DNA of 64,000 nucleotides, taken from contig NZ_JAIULA010000001.1 in NCBI RefSeq assembly GCF_024160875.1, forward strand, positions 124,001 through 188,000, read 5' to 3'. The position numbers and the translations under genes are program-made. Source of the DNA: Ligilactobacillus ubinensis. Its GTDB lineage: Bacteria > Bacillota > Bacilli > Lactobacillales > Lactobacillaceae. Every line of letters begins with the position of its first letter. Positions within the stretch are counted from its first letter, which is position 1. The notes beneath the pieces are model-generated. The model was given only the letters and a program-made list of their open reading frames with translations. It had not been told where the DNA came from and ran no database searches. Of this stretch, positions 11,789 to 23,993 are shown in pieces.

Positions 11789-13486
11789 TTGTCACAATTG
11801 GAAGAAATAAAAACAGTTAGTACAGTTGAACAAAATGGATCAGAATTACTTTTAACAGAATTGGAAAAACAAGGTGTAGAGATCGTTTTTGGTTATCCAG
11901 GTGGAGCTGTATTACCACTTTATGATGCAGTTTACTGTAAAGCATTTCATAACATTTTAGTCCGACATGAACAAGGTGCGGTTCATGCGGCTGAAGGTTA
12001 TGCTAAGTCGACTGGGAAACCAGGAATCGTTTTTGTTACCTCTGGTCCAGGGGCAACTAATGCAATTACAGGAATTGCTGATGCTAAAAGTGATTCAGTT
12101 CCATTAATAATTTTTACTGGACAAGTAGCAACAAAGGCTTTAGGAACTGATGCATTTCAAGAAGCAGATATTGTTAACATAACTAGACCAATAACAAAGA
12201 AAAGTTTTCAAGTAAATAATGCAACAGAATTACCTAAGATTGTTAGAACGGCTTTTGGAATAGCAATGAGTGGCCGTAGTGGTCCAGTTGTTATCGACTT
12301 ACCCAAAGATATCATGTCTCAAACGGTAGAAAAGCCACAAGCATTTGAGTTACAAGTACCAACCGGACCAGATCTTCCAGCCGGGGCAGTAGCAACTTTA
12401 GCTAAAAGACTTTCAAAAGCGCAACGACCATTATTGTTAATTGGTGGTGGAGTTGCAGCTGCCAACGCTGCTAGTGAGGTTCGACAATTTGTAAAGAAGT
12501 ATCAAATACCGGTTGTCACAAGCTTGCTGGGATTGGGAATTATTCCAGCAGATGAGCCTTTGTTTTTAGGTATGGGTGGTATGCATGGTACATATGCTGC
12601 TAATATGGCATTAGCAAATTGTGATTTGTTGTTAAACATCGGCTCGCGTTTTGATGATAGGTTAGCAACTAAACCGACAGAGTTTGCTAAAAATGCTTGG
12701 ATTGCACATCTAGATATCGATCCACATGAATTAAACAAAATTGTTTCGACAGATTTAGCTTTGGTAGCAGATGCTAAGTCAGCACTTCAAAGTTTATTGG
12801 CTGCTGATTTTGAACCACCGGCAGCTAAAAAATGGTGTCAACAGATAAAAAAGTGGCAGCTTGATTATCCGTATCGCTATCAAACAGAAGTTGGAACAAT
12901 TAAACCGCAAGAAGTTGTTGAGGAAGTTGGCAGACTAACTCATGGAGATGCAATTATAGTTACTGATGTTGGTCAACATCAAATGTGGGCAGCTCAATAC
13001 TATCCGTTTAAACACCCCCGTCAATTAATCACAAGTGGGGGGCTAGGAACAATGGGATTTGGTTTACCAGCAGCAATGGGAGCTAAAATCGCAAATCCAC
13101 ATACGGAAGTTGTTTTATTTGTTGGTGATGGTGGAATTCAAATGACCATCGAAGAATTGGCAGTAATTAAGCAGTACGACATAGATATAAAGATTATTCT
13201 ATTAAATAATCAGGCATTAGGAATGGTCCGTCAGTGGCAGGATTTATTCTACAAAAAAAGACGTTCTCAAACAATTTTTAATAGTCAACCAAATTTCATT
13301 ACATTAGCCCAAGCATACGGCATAGAAAGTTTAAAATTCAATCCCAATAATTGGAAAAAAACATTGGCAGATGTTTTTTCAAAAAAGCACTGTGTTTTGG
13401 CAGAAACGCAGATACCACAACTTGAAGAAGTGACACCAATGATAGCACCAGGATCACCTAATCAGGCCATGATGGGGATTGATTAA
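11789..13486 (+). CDS. ilvB: Acetolactate synthase, large (catalytic) subunit
   Basis: ThDP enzyme that condenses pyruvate with pyruvate or 2-ketobutyrate, the first common step to Val/Leu and Ile. It is 565 residues long. It is the anabolic AHAS type and not catabolic AlsS, as shown by GYPGGAVLPLYDAV, TGQVATKALGTDAFQEADIV and ITRPITKK; the ThDP-activating Glu61 is in RHEQGA, and the metal motif starts at VGDGG near residue 448. The start is TTG at 11789, seven bases after AGGAGG (11776-11781); the nearby ATGs are out of frame and stop quickly. No ilvN regulatory subunit follows, which is unusual for this enzyme type. Confidence 0.95.
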   Translation: MSQLEEIKTVSTVEQNGSELLLTELEKQGVEIVFGYPGGAVLPLYDAVYCKAFHNILVRHEQGAVHAAEGYAKSTGKPGIVFVTSGPGATNAITGIADAKSDSVPLIIFTGQVATKALGTDAFQEADIVNITRPITKKSFQVNNATELPKIVRTAFGIAMSGRSGPVVIDLPKDIMSQTVEKPQAFELQVPTGPDLPAGAVATLAKRLSKAQRPLLLIGGGVAAANAASEVRQFVKKYQIPVVTSLLGLGIIPADEPLFLGMGGMHGTYAANMALANCDLLLNIGSRFDDRLATKPTEFAKNAWIAHLDIDPHELNKIVSTDLALVADAKSALQSLLAADFEPPAAKKWCQQIKKWQLDYPYRYQTEVGTIKPQEVVEEVGRLTHGDAIIVTDVGQHQMWAAQYYPFKHPRQLITSGGLGTMGFGLPAAMGAKIANPHTEVVLFVGDGGIQMTIEELAVIKQYDIDIKIILLNNQALGMVRQWQDLFYKKRRSQTIFNSQPNFITLAQAYGIESLKFNPNNWKKTLADVFSKKHCVLAETQIPQLEEVTPMIAPGSPNQAMMGID

Positions 13487-14703
<1,217 letters not shown>

Positions 14704-14883
14704 TTAAAAACATAAAGAGAGCGCAAAAAATTATTTATAAAGCCACATATAGCAATTAAGCAGCAAAAAAGCTTTATATAAAAACTAATTTTTAAAATGC
14801 GATAAAAGCTGATAAATCAGATTTTATAGGCAAAAGCCTCTCTCGCATACATATTTGAATATTAAAAGAAAGTTGGTGTAGTA
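14704..14883 (+). other. ilvC-ilvA intergenic region with hairpins
   Basis: 180 bases without a gene. Two stems are visible: TATAAAGC (14736-14743) with GCTTTATA (14771-14778), and CTGATAAATCAG within ATAAAA...TTTTAT near 14802-14827. Neither ends in a clear T run, so transcription probably continues into ilvA; they may adjust message stability. Confidence 0.4.
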
Positions 14884-16158
14884 GTGGATATATTAACAGA
14901 GAAAAAATTGTTAGATAAAAATAGTGTAGAAATGGCTTATAAGGTGTTACAACCGATTATTACGCAAACGCCGCTCCAATATGATGCATATCTCTCGCAA
15001 AAATATCATTGTCAGGTTTATCTAAAGCGTGAGGATTTGCAAATTGTTCGGTCTTTTAAGTTACGAGGAGCCTATTATGCAATTGCACAAACACCAGAAG
15101 AGGTAAGGAAAAAAGGTGTTGTTTGCGCAAGTGCAGGCAATCATGCTCAAGGAGTAGCCTGGACATGTCATCAAATGCAAGTACCTGCAATTATTTTTAT
15201 GCCAACTACTACACCCAAACAAAAAATTGAACAGGTTCGTTTTTTTGGAAAAAAGCAAGTAACTATTAAATTAATAGGTGATACGTTTGATGCAGCAGCA
15301 GCGGCGGCACAAGAATACTGTCAACAAAATAATTTAACCTTCATCGCTCCTTTTAATGATTTAAAAACGATGGCAGGGCAAGGTACGATAGCTGTTGAGA
15401 TTTTTAAAGCAGCTAAAAAAGCTGAGTTAGAAGTTGACTATTTGTTTAGTGCTATTGGCGGTGGCGGACTAATAAGTGGAGTAGCGGCGTATACAAAAGC
15501 AGTTAGCCCGCAGACTAAAGTAATAGGAGTTGAACCCACTGGGGCAGCGTCTATGGCTGCGGCATTTGAACTTGGACATCCCGTGACATTAGCAACAATG
15601 GAAAAATTTGTTGATGGTGCAGCAGTTAAAACGGTTGGAGAGCTAACATACCTCAATGCTAAGAACTATGTTGATCAACTAACAACGGTAGCAGAGGGAC
15701 ATGTTTGCACAACAATTTTAGAATTATACAGCAAAGAAGCAATTGTAGCCGAACCAGCTGGTGCATTAAGTGTTTCCGCACTTGATAATTTTAAAGATGA
15801 ACTTGTTGGAAAAACGGTAGTTTGTGTTATTAGCGGAGGAAACAATGATATTGGACGGATGCAGGAAATTAAAGAGCGTTCTCTAGTTTACGAAGGGGAG
15901 CAACGGTACTTTGTTGTTAATTTTCCACAACGACCAGGAGCATTAAAAGAATTTGTTAACCAAATTTTAAATCCTGATGATGATATTACGAAATTTGAAT
16001 ATACAAAGAAAGTAAACCGAGGAAAAGGTCCTGTTTTGATAGGTGTTCGTCTAGGCAATCGGAATAATACTGCAAGTTTACAAGCTAGATTGCATGAGTT
16101 TGATCCTCATTATATTGATCTTAAAGAAAATCAAATGCTTTATGAAATGATGGTTTAA
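14884..16158 (+). CDS. ilvA: Threonine deaminase (threonine ammonia-lyase)
   Basis: Makes 2-ketobutyrate from threonine, the entry step to isoleucine. 424 residues: a PLP fold II domain with Lys59 in RSFKLRGAYYAI and the phosphate loop GGGGLISG, then one ACT-like regulatory domain (about residues 330-420, from RYFVVNFPQRPGAL), the short Bacillus-type layout. One ACT-like domain is compatible with Ile feedback. The start is GTG at 14884; the ribosome site is weak (AAAGAAAGTTGG), so the level of translation may be low. RidA, which clears the reactive enamine intermediate, is encoded two genes downstream. Confidence 0.94.
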   Translation: MDILTEKKLLDKNSVEMAYKVLQPIITQTPLQYDAYLSQKYHCQVYLKREDLQIVRSFKLRGAYYAIAQTPEEVRKKGVVCASAGNHAQGVAWTCHQMQVPAIIFMPTTTPKQKIEQVRFFGKKQVTIKLIGDTFDAAAAAAQEYCQQNNLTFIAPFNDLKTMAGQGTIAVEIFKAAKKAELEVDYLFSAIGGGGLISGVAAYTKAVSPQTKVIGVEPTGAASMAAAFELGHPVTLATMEKFVDGAAVKTVGELTYLNAKNYVDQLTTVAEGHVCTTILELYSKEAIVAEPAGALSVSALDNFKDELVGKTVVCVISGGNNDIGRMQEIKERSLVYEGEQRYFVVNFPQRPGALKEFVNQILNPDDDITKFEYTKKVNRGKGPVLIGVRLGNRNNTASLQARLHEFDPHYIDLKENQMLYEMMV

Positions 16159-16176
16159 GCAAGGAGGAATAAGCTT

Positions 16177-16959
16177 TTGGATGAGATTTTAAACTTTGAG
16201 CAAGTGTCCTTGCAGCGAAAAAATCGATTTATTTTACAAAACATTAATTGGCAAGTAAAGCCTAAAGAAAACTGGGCAATCTTAGGATTAAACGGTGCTG
16301 GGAAAACCACACTTTTAAAAATGATTCATGGAGATTTATGGCCGACAAGTGGGCAGCTAACCGTTCTAGATCAAGTTTTTGGAAAGACAAATATTCCAGC
16401 ATTAAAGCGTAGAATCGGATGGGTAAGCAGCGCTTTACAAGACTGGTTACATCAAGGTGATTTGGTTGAACAAATAGTATTATCCGGGAAATTTGCCAGT
16501 ATAGGCTTATATGAAAAGTATACTGCTAAAGAAATGCAAGAAGCTAAAACAACGCTTGAGCGTTTAGGCGGGACAAAACTTTTGGGGAAAACATATCAAA
16601 TTTTATCACAAGGTGAACGGCAATTAGTTCTAATCGCTAGAGCATTGATGGCTAAACCAGAATTATTGATTTTAGATGAGCCTTGTAACGGATTAGATTT
16701 GTTTGCTCGCGAACAACTGCTAAATAAAATTACGATGATAGCTAATCAAGCTGATAGTCCAGCTCTACTAATGGTTTCGCATTATACAGAAGAACTTTTA
16801 CCTTGTTTTGATCATTTAATGCTCTTGAAAAAAGGGGAAATTTATAAACGGGGCAAACGAGCAGAATTATTAACACCAGAAGTCTTAGGTGACTTTTATG
16901 GAGCACCAATTAAGCTATTAACAGCCGCAGACAAACGAGTAATTGTTTATCCAGGTTAA
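16177..16959 (+). CDS. Single-domain ABC ATPase, YlmA/ModF-like
   Basis: 260 residues with Walker A GLNGAGKTT (37-45), signature LSQGERQ (143-149) and Walker B LLILDEP (163-169). The start is TTG at 16177 behind AAGGAGG; the ATG four bases later is out of frame. The sequence pattern (NWAILGLNGAGKTT, DEPCNGLDLFAREQLL) recalls YlmA/ModF-type ATPases that are often encoded without a membrane partner. No permease gene lies nearby. Its place between ilvA and ridA, with short gaps (18 and 21 bases), makes it a member of the ilv operon, but its substrate or role is unknown. Confidence 0.8.
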   Translation: MDEILNFEQVSLQRKNRFILQNINWQVKPKENWAILGLNGAGKTTLLKMIHGDLWPTSGQLTVLDQVFGKTNIPALKRRIGWVSSALQDWLHQGDLVEQIVLSGKFASIGLYEKYTAKEMQEAKTTLERLGGTKLLGKTYQILSQGERQLVLIARALMAKPELLILDEPCNGLDLFAREQLLNKITMIANQADSPALLMVSHYTEELLPCFDHLMLLKKGEIYKRGKRAELLTPEVLGDFYGAPIKLLTAADKRVIVYPG

Positions 16960-16980
16960 CAATCGAGGAGTGAAATAAAA

Positions 16981-17379
16981 ATGAATCAAGTAATTGCAAC
17001 AACTAAAGCACCAAGTGCGCTAGGACCATATTCGCAAGCTGTTAAATGTGGAAATACAGTATATTGTTCGGGTCAAATAGGACTAAATCCAGGAACAGGA
17101 GAGCTAGCTTCTGGAGTACAGAATCAAGCTAAGCAGGCATTGAGTAATTTAAAAGCTGTTTTGAAAAAAGCGGGCTTTGCTCCAGCAGAAATTGTTAAGG
17201 TAACAATATTTATGACAGAAATTGCTAATTTTCAATTGGTCAACCAAGTTTATGGAGAATTTTTTGCTGATAGTAAAGTTTTACCAGCACGGTCAGCAGT
17301 TGGAGTTCAAGCTTTACCAGCGGGAGCATTAGTTGAAATAGAAGCAATTGCTGAAAAAAATGAAAAGGAGACAATGTGA
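16981..17379 (+). CDS. ridA: RidA family 2-iminobutanoate/2-iminopropanoate deaminase
   Basis: Hydrolyses the enamine/imine released by PLP enzymes such as IlvA, protecting other PLP enzymes from damage. 132 residues with the family's conserved Arg104 in LPARSAVGV and Glu near IEIEA-type C-terminal strand (VEIEAIA). Its presence in the same operon as ilvA fits this role directly. The TGA stop overlaps the ilvD start by one base, so the two are translationally coupled. Confidence 0.95.
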   Translation: MNQVIATTKAPSALGPYSQAVKCGNTVYCSGQIGLNPGTGELASGVQNQAKQALSNLKAVLKKAGFAPAEIVKVTIFMTEIANFQLVNQVYGEFFADSKVLPARSAVGVQALPAGALVEIEAIAEKNEKETM

Positions 17380-19169
17380 TGAGTGATACTTTAAATTTTT
17401 CAATTGACGGTGATGAAATCAGAAAACGGAGCGATACGATTACAGAAGGTGTGGATCGAGCACCTGGACGTAGTTTGTTATATGCTACCGGGCAAGTTAA
17501 AGATCCAGCAGATATGAAAAAACCATTCATTGCAATCTGTAATTCATATGTTGAAATTATTCCTGGACATGTACATCTGCGTGAATTAGCTGAGATTGCA
17601 AAAGAAGAAATTCGTAAAGCTGGAGGTGTTCCTTTCGAATTTAATACAATTGGTGTTGATGATGGGATTGCCATGGGTCATATTGGAATGCGTTATTCTT
17701 TACCGAGCCGAGATCTAATTGCCGATTCTGCCGAAACAGTTATTAATGCTCATTGGTTTGATGGGGTACTATATATGCCAAACTGTGACAAAATCACACC
17801 CGGAATGTTAATGGCAGCCGCTCGTACAAATGTTCCAGCTGTTTTTGTTTCCGGTGGGCCTATGAAAGCAGGACTAGATCCACATGGAAAAGCTGCGACA
17901 TTATCGACTGTTTTTGAAGCAGTAGGAGCATTTAAAGATGGAAAAATGAGCAAGCAAGATTTCTTAGAACTTGAACAAAATGCTTGTCCCGGTTGTGGTT
18001 CTTGTGCAGGAATGTATACTGCAAATTCAATGAATTCATTGATGGAAGCGATGGGAATGGCATTACCTTATAATGGAACAACTTTGGCCGTTTCTCCAGA
18101 AAGAAAGGAATTAGTCAGAAAAGCAGCTCGACAAGTAATGTATAACGTTGAACATAATATACGACCAAAAGATGTAATGACAAAAGAAGCATTTGATGAT
18201 TGTTTTGCTCTAGATATGGCAATGGGTGGCTCAACTAATACTGTTTTACATGGATTGGCAATTGCACATGAAGCTGGAGTTGAATACAGCGAAGAAAGAA
18301 TCAATGAGATTGCTAAGAAGACACCACATCTTGCTAAAATTGTGCCATCTTCAGTATGGACAATGGAAGATGTTCATTTAGCTGGTGGAATTCCTGCGAT
18401 TATGAACGAATTAATTGAAAAAGGTGGAATTTTACATCCAGATCGAGTTACCGTTACTGGTAATACAATTCGTGAAAATGTTGCTGGAGCACATACCTTG
18501 AACCCAGAAGTAATTAGACCGCTAGATAATCCTTATTCACAGCAAGGCGGACTCTCAATTCTATATGGAAATATTGCTAAAGATGGGTCTGTAATCAAGG
18601 TCGCTGGAGTTGATCCTGATATTAAGAAATTTGTTGGTAAAGCTATCTGTTTTGACTCGCATGATGCAGCAGTAGCAGGGATAGATGACGGCACAGTTAA
18701 AGCTGGAGATGTTGTAGTTATTCGATACGAGGGACCAAAAGGTGGACCGGGAATGCCAGAAATGTTAAATCCAACTTCAAATATTATTGGACGAGGGTTA
18801 GGCAGAACAGTTGCTTTAATAACTGATGGTCGTTTTTCAGGGGCCACTCACGGAATTTGTGTAGGTCACGTTTCACCAGAAGCAGCTGCTGGTGGTGAGA
18901 TTGCTTTAATTAAAGATGGGGATCAAATTACAATTGATTTGGAGAAACGGACATTGGATGTGGAGGTTAGTGCCGCTGAATTAACCGCAAGACGTAAAGA
19001 ATTGCGACCATTTGAACCTAAGGTCCGTTTTGGATATTTAGCGCGTTATCAATATTTAGTAACTTCAGCTAATACGGGGGGGATTTTAAAAGGAGCCGAT
19101 GAACTATTCGGAGCAGCAACTAAAAAGCAGCAAATTGCAGATAATTCGCAGTGCAGATGTAAGAAATAA
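17379..19169 (+). CDS. ilvD: Dihydroxy-acid dehydratase
   Basis: Fe-S enzyme that dehydrates dihydroxy acids to 2-keto acids, the third shared BCAA step. 596 residues from the ATG at 17379, which has AAGGAG eight bases upstream; a GTG three bases earlier is less likely. Cluster-ligand motifs are [11 protein letters not shown] and [17 protein letters not shown], and GGSTNTVLH and [10 protein letters not shown] are typical. It is about 25 residues longer than many homologues, with a Cys- and Lys-containing tail (NSQCRCKK) that I cannot explain. Confidence 0.96.
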   Translation: MSDTLNFSIDGDEIRKRSDTITEGVDRAPGRSLLYATGQVKDPADMKKPFIAICNSYVEIIPGHVHLRELAEIAKEEIRKAGGVPFEFNTIGVDDGIAMGHIGMRYSLPSRDLIADSAETVINAHWFDGVLYMPNCDKITPGMLMAAARTNVPAVFVSGGPMKAGLDPHGKAATLSTVFEAVGAFKDGKMSKQDFLELEQNACPGCGSCAGMYTANSMNSLMEAMGMALPYNGTTLAVSPERKELVRKAARQVMYNVEHNIRPKDVMTKEAFDDCFALDMAMGGSTNTVLHGLAIAHEAGVEYSEERINEIAKKTPHLAKIVPSSVWTMEDVHLAGGIPAIMNELIEKGGILHPDRVTVTGNTIRENVAGAHTLNPEVIRPLDNPYSQQGGLSILYGNIAKDGSVIKVAGVDPDIKKFVGKAICFDSHDAAVAGIDDGTVKAGDVVVIRYEGPKGGPGMPEMLNPTSNIIGRGLGRTVALITDGRFSGATHGICVGHVSPEAAAGGEIALIKDGDQITIDLEKRTLDVEVSAAELTARRKELRPFEPKVRFGYLARYQYLVTSANTGGILKGADELFGAATKKQQIADNSQCRCKK

Positions 19170-19192
19170 TTTAAAATGAAGAGGAGAAAAGA

Positions 19193-20179
19193 ATGGATAA
19201 AATTGAAAAATTTGGGCGTTTTGTAGGTCGTTGGTTTACATTATTAGTTGTACTATGGGCAGCTTTCAACTACGTTTTACCACAAACAAGTCTGTGGATA
19301 GTACCTAAAACAGCGTATCTATTAGGAATTATATTATTTGGAATGGGCTTAACGTTAAAATTAGAAGACTTTGAAAGAATTATCAAAAAACCCATTCCAG
19401 TTATTGCGGGAACGGTTGCGCATTATGTAATAATGCCAACACTAGCTTGGTTGCTGTGCTTAATTTTTCAACTAAAAGGTGCCACTGCAGCAGGTGTTAT
19501 CTTAGTTGGCTCATGTCCAAGTGGAACATCATCTAGTGTAATGGCATATTTAGCTGGTGGTGATGTAGCGTTAGATGTTTCGATAGAAACACTATCAACA
19601 CTATTAGCACCTTTAGCTTTACCAGGACTTTTATTATTGTTTGCTGGAAAATATGTTGCAATTCCAACAACGTCTTTGTTTGTCAGTACGATAGAAATAG
19701 TGTTAATCCCGATAATTTTAGGGGTAGTTATCCACTCTGTTTTTGGAAGAAAGATTGAACGAATAACTAAAGCTTTGCCGCTAATTTCGCAAGTTGCTAT
19801 TTTAATGATAATCGGTGCAGTTATTTCAGCTAATCATGCGAATCTGTTTACTGCATCAACAGCGCTAGTAATTCCAGTTGTTATGTTGCACAATCTTTCA
19901 GGCTATGGTTTGGGGTATTTGTTTTCAAGGGTAATTCGGTTACGTGATCCGCAAAGAAAGGCAATTACTTTTGAAGTTGGAATGCAAGACTCAAGTTTAG
20001 GAGCAACACTTGCGATGAAGTACTTTGCACCAGCTGCAGCTATCCCATCAACTATTTTCAGTATTTGGCATAATATCTCAGGTTCAGTTTTATCATCATA
20101 TTGGCGAAATAAAACTGATAATAAAGCCAAGTCTAATAGTGAAAAAGAGCAGACTTTCGTACTAAAAAATGAAAACTAG
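19193..20179 (+). CDS. Bile acid:sodium symporter (BASS) family carrier, PanS-like
   Basis: 328 residues, about nine to ten hydrophobic helices, with family stretches ILVGSCPSGTSSSVMAYLA and FEVGMQDSSLGATLA around the crossed sodium-binding helices. Despite the family name, bacterial members of this branch carry small organic acids; PanS moves ketopantoate. It is the last gene of the ilv operon (23 bases after ilvD, AGGAG before the ATG), so I infer a 2-keto acid or pantothenate precursor as substrate. Direction (uptake or overflow export) cannot be read from sequence. A charged tail after the last helix ends the protein. Confidence 0.85.
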   Translation: MDKIEKFGRFVGRWFTLLVVLWAAFNYVLPQTSLWIVPKTAYLLGIILFGMGLTLKLEDFERIIKKPIPVIAGTVAHYVIMPTLAWLLCLIFQLKGATAAGVILVGSCPSGTSSSVMAYLAGGDVALDVSIETLSTLLAPLALPGLLLLFAGKYVAIPTTSLFVSTIEIVLIPIILGVVIHSVFGRKIERITKALPLISQVAILMIIGAVISANHANLFTASTALVIPVVMLHNLSGYGLGYLFSRVIRLRDPQRKAITFEVGMQDSSLGATLAMKYFAPAAAIPSTIFSIWHNISGSVLSSYWRNKTDNKAKSNSEKEQTFVLKNEN

Positions 20180-20255
20180 TTTTGAAGTTAGGTATATTGT
20201 GCTTAACGAAGATATAGTATTTGCTAAAAATAGTTATCGTGAGTATTAAAATAAT

Positions 20256-20345
20256 AAAAAGAGTTCGGATTTTGAGACATATCACAAAGTTAAAGTGAAA
20301 ATCACTTAACTTTAGAGGTATACATCATCTTTCCGGACTCTTTTA
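20256..20345 (+). terminator. Nested-stem terminator after the ilv operon
   Basis: Outer stem AAAAGAGTTCGG / CCGGACTCTTTT (20257-20268 with 20333-20344) encloses an inner stem AAAGTTAAAGTG / CACTTAACTTT (20285-20296 with 20303-20313) separated by unpaired flanks. The A and T runs suit both the ilv operon and the convergent bgl gene. Confidence 0.8.
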
Positions 20346-20421
20346 ACTATTCAATTGTTTTTCATTAATACCACGGTGTAAGCTTTTATTTTTTATATTA
20401 AACCTCTACACAAACAGAAGA

Positions 20422-21885
<1,464 letters not shown>

Positions 21886-21897
21886 CTATTTTCATAA

Positions 21898-21950
21898 ATT
21901 AAAAACGCTTCCTACACGCTTATTCTATGTTATTGGTACAAATTAGTCAA
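21898..21950 (-). promoter_or_regulatory. bgl promoter with cre-like site
   Basis: On the minus strand TTGACT (21950-21945), 17 bases, TAGAAT (21927-21922). Directly after it lies TAGGAAGCGTTTTTAA (21913-21898), close to the CcpA cre consensus with mismatches at the ends. Confidence 0.65.
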
Positions 21951-22132
21951 GTTCCAATAACAATAAAATTTAATTAATAATTTCGACAATATAGATATCC
22001 AAGATATGTGGAAGAAATCAATGGAATTTACTTGACTAAACGGGTTAAAGCAAGCTAGAGTTGATGTATAAATTATTAGTGTAAAACAGAATTAAGATAA
22101 CTATTTTTAAGAATAATAAGGGGAAATTTAAA

Positions 22133-22306
22133 ATGACGACTAAAGAAGACAAAGAGCGGCAAGCTAAAATTAATGCACTTATTCACCGTTTGGACAATAT
22201 GGATGAAGATGGATGGGAAAAAGAGCATAAGAAAAATGTGCAAACGTGGGTGGAACATTCTTTGACAAAAACAGTTCCAATGGAAAATGACAAACAAGAC
22301 AAATGA
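22133..22306 (+). CDS. Small highly charged protein, 57 residues
   Basis: AAGGGGA stands about nine bases before the ATG. The 57-residue product begins MTTKEDKERQAKINALIHRL and is rich in Lys, Glu and Asp, mostly predicted helix, with no membrane segment and a conserved-looking WEKEHKKNVQTWVEH centre. It has its own promoter region (TTGACT 22032-22037 with TAGAGT 22056-22061, 18-base gap) and its own terminator, so it is a separate short transcript. I do not recognise the family. A small cytosolic stress or regulatory protein is possible, but that is a guess. Confidence 0.65.
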   Translation: MTTKEDKERQAKINALIHRLDNMDEDGWEKEHKKNVQTWVEHSLTKTVPMENDKQDK

Positions 22307-22329
22307 TAGTGAATATTAATAGTCTATTT

Positions 22330-22376
22330 AGTTATGTGTAGACTGAAAAAAATTCAGGGTGCACATAGCTTTTTTG
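22330..22376 (+). terminator. Terminator after the 57-residue gene
   Basis: AGTTATGTG (22330-22338) pairs with CACATAGCT (22362-22370), inner CTGAA/TTCAG, then six T. Confidence 0.85.
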
Positions 22377-22481
22377 TTTTTTCTAAAAAACAAGTAAAAA
22401 CTTTAATATTGATTAAAACAGGGTAAGTTCATTACATAAAAATGTTATATTATAGAACAAATAAGTTAAGGAGCTAAAGAA

Positions 22482-23993
22482 ATGACAGTCTATAGTTTTA
22501 ATTTAGGCATTGGTTGGGCTAATAGTGGGGTTGAATATGCTGAAGCATATAGAGCCAAATTATTGCGAAACTTAAAGATCCCAGCTAAATTTATTTTTAC
22601 AGACCTAGTATTAAATGAAAATATTGAGCACCTAACTGCAAATTTAGGTTTAAAAGACGAAGAAATTATCTGGATGTATTCATATTTTACAGATATTAAA
22701 ATTGCTAAGACAACGTATACACTTGAAAAGCTAAAGGATAGCCTTGCTGCTAAAATAGTTGATGAAAGACGCGATGGAGCTGTTATTCACCTATATTTTG
22801 AAGGTGAGAATAACTGGGTAGCGGCATATATGAAAGATCCAACTAGTTCATATGTCGAGCGAGCTGAATTTGTTTCTAATAATTGTTTATATCGTAAAGA
22901 CTATTATTCATATACAAGAGTACTTACAGAATACTACACGCCCCGTGATAATCGAGCTTATCTTTATCAACGACGATTTTTTAATGAAGATGGAACAACG
23001 GCTTATGAAGAGCTTTTAGATGGGGATAGTGAATCTCTTTTTCGTTTTCCTGATAAGGTTATTTATTCTAAAGCAGAACTTGTTGCCTATTTCATTGCCC
23101 AATTAAAGATGAAAACGGGCGATATTGCTTTATTAGATAGAGCATCAGGAATTGCACAACAACTTTTTGAAAACAAAGGCCAGGCTAAATTAGGCGTGAT
23201 GATTCATGCTGATCATTTTAGTGAAAATTCAACGGATGATAACTATATTCTATGGAATAATTATTATGATTATCAATTTAATAATTCAGAAGTTGTGGAC
23301 TTTTATGTGGTGGCAACTCAAGCGCAAAATGATCTTTTAACCAATCATTTTAAAAAGTATCTGCATCAACAACCTCAAATATACACTATTCCAGTAGGTA
23401 GTATCGAAAAATTAAATAAGCCAACGAAACCGCGGAGAAAATTTGCTTTAATGACAGCTTCACGTTTATCAGCAGAAAAGCATGTCGATTGGTTGGTTGA
23501 GGCGGTAGTTCAGGCGCATGAAAACTTACCTAAATTAACCTTGGATATTTATGGCGAAGGAGAAAGTCTTGAACAAATAAGAGAATCAATTGAAAAGCAG
23601 CAAGCAGGAGCGTATATTCACCTGTTAGGTCATCAAGATATACAGGATAAATATATAAACTATAGTGCATATGTGACGGCATCAACAACAGAAGGGTTTG
23701 GATTGTCATTACTAGAAGCACTTGGCTCAGGACTGCCATTAGTAGGTCTAAATGTCAGATACGGGATGCAGACATTTGTTGATAATGGTCAAAACGGCTT
23801 TGTTTGTCCATGGAGTGAAGCAGTAAGTTCACCTGAAGTAATTAAAAATTTGGCAGCTGAAATTTGTAAATTATTTGAACAAGATTTACAGAAATTTGAA
23901 AGCAATTCTTATACTAAAGCGAAAAATTTCTTAGAAGAAAAGGTTCAGGCTAGCTGGAAAGAACTTATCTTAGCACAAGGAGGTCAAAACTAA
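22482..23993 (+). CDS. gtfA: Protein O-GlcNAc transferase catalytic subunit, GtfA type
   Basis: 503 residues. The N-terminus MTVYSFNLGIGWANSGVEYA is characteristic of GtfA, the GT4 enzyme that adds N-acetylglucosamine to Ser/Thr of serine-rich proteins in the cytoplasm before export. The C-terminal Rossmann half has the GT4 E-x7-E pair, Glu404 and Glu412, in TEGFGLSLLEALGSG. It overlaps gtfB by one base. In streptococci these genes sit with secA2/secY2 and a serine-rich adhesin; none of those is present here, resembling the stand-alone Gtf1/Gtf2 pair of Lactiplantibacillus plantarum. Confidence 0.92.
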   Translation: MTVYSFNLGIGWANSGVEYAEAYRAKLLRNLKIPAKFIFTDLVLNENIEHLTANLGLKDEEIIWMYSYFTDIKIAKTTYTLEKLKDSLAAKIVDERRDGAVIHLYFEGENNWVAAYMKDPTSSYVERAEFVSNNCLYRKDYYSYTRVLTEYYTPRDNRAYLYQRRFFNEDGTTAYEELLDGDSESLFRFPDKVIYSKAELVAYFIAQLKMKTGDIALLDRASGIAQQLFENKGQAKLGVMIHADHFSENSTDDNYILWNNYYDYQFNNSEVVDFYVVATQAQNDLLTNHFKKYLHQQPQIYTIPVGSIEKLNKPTKPRRKFALMTASRLSAEKHVDWLVEAVVQAHENLPKLTLDIYGEGESLEQIRESIEKQQAGAYIHLLGHQDIQDKYINYSAYVTASTTEGFGLSLLEALGSGLPLVGLNVRYGMQTFVDNGQNGFVCPWSEAVSSPEVIKNLAAEICKLFEQDLQKFESNSYTKAKNFLEEKVQASWKELILAQGGQN

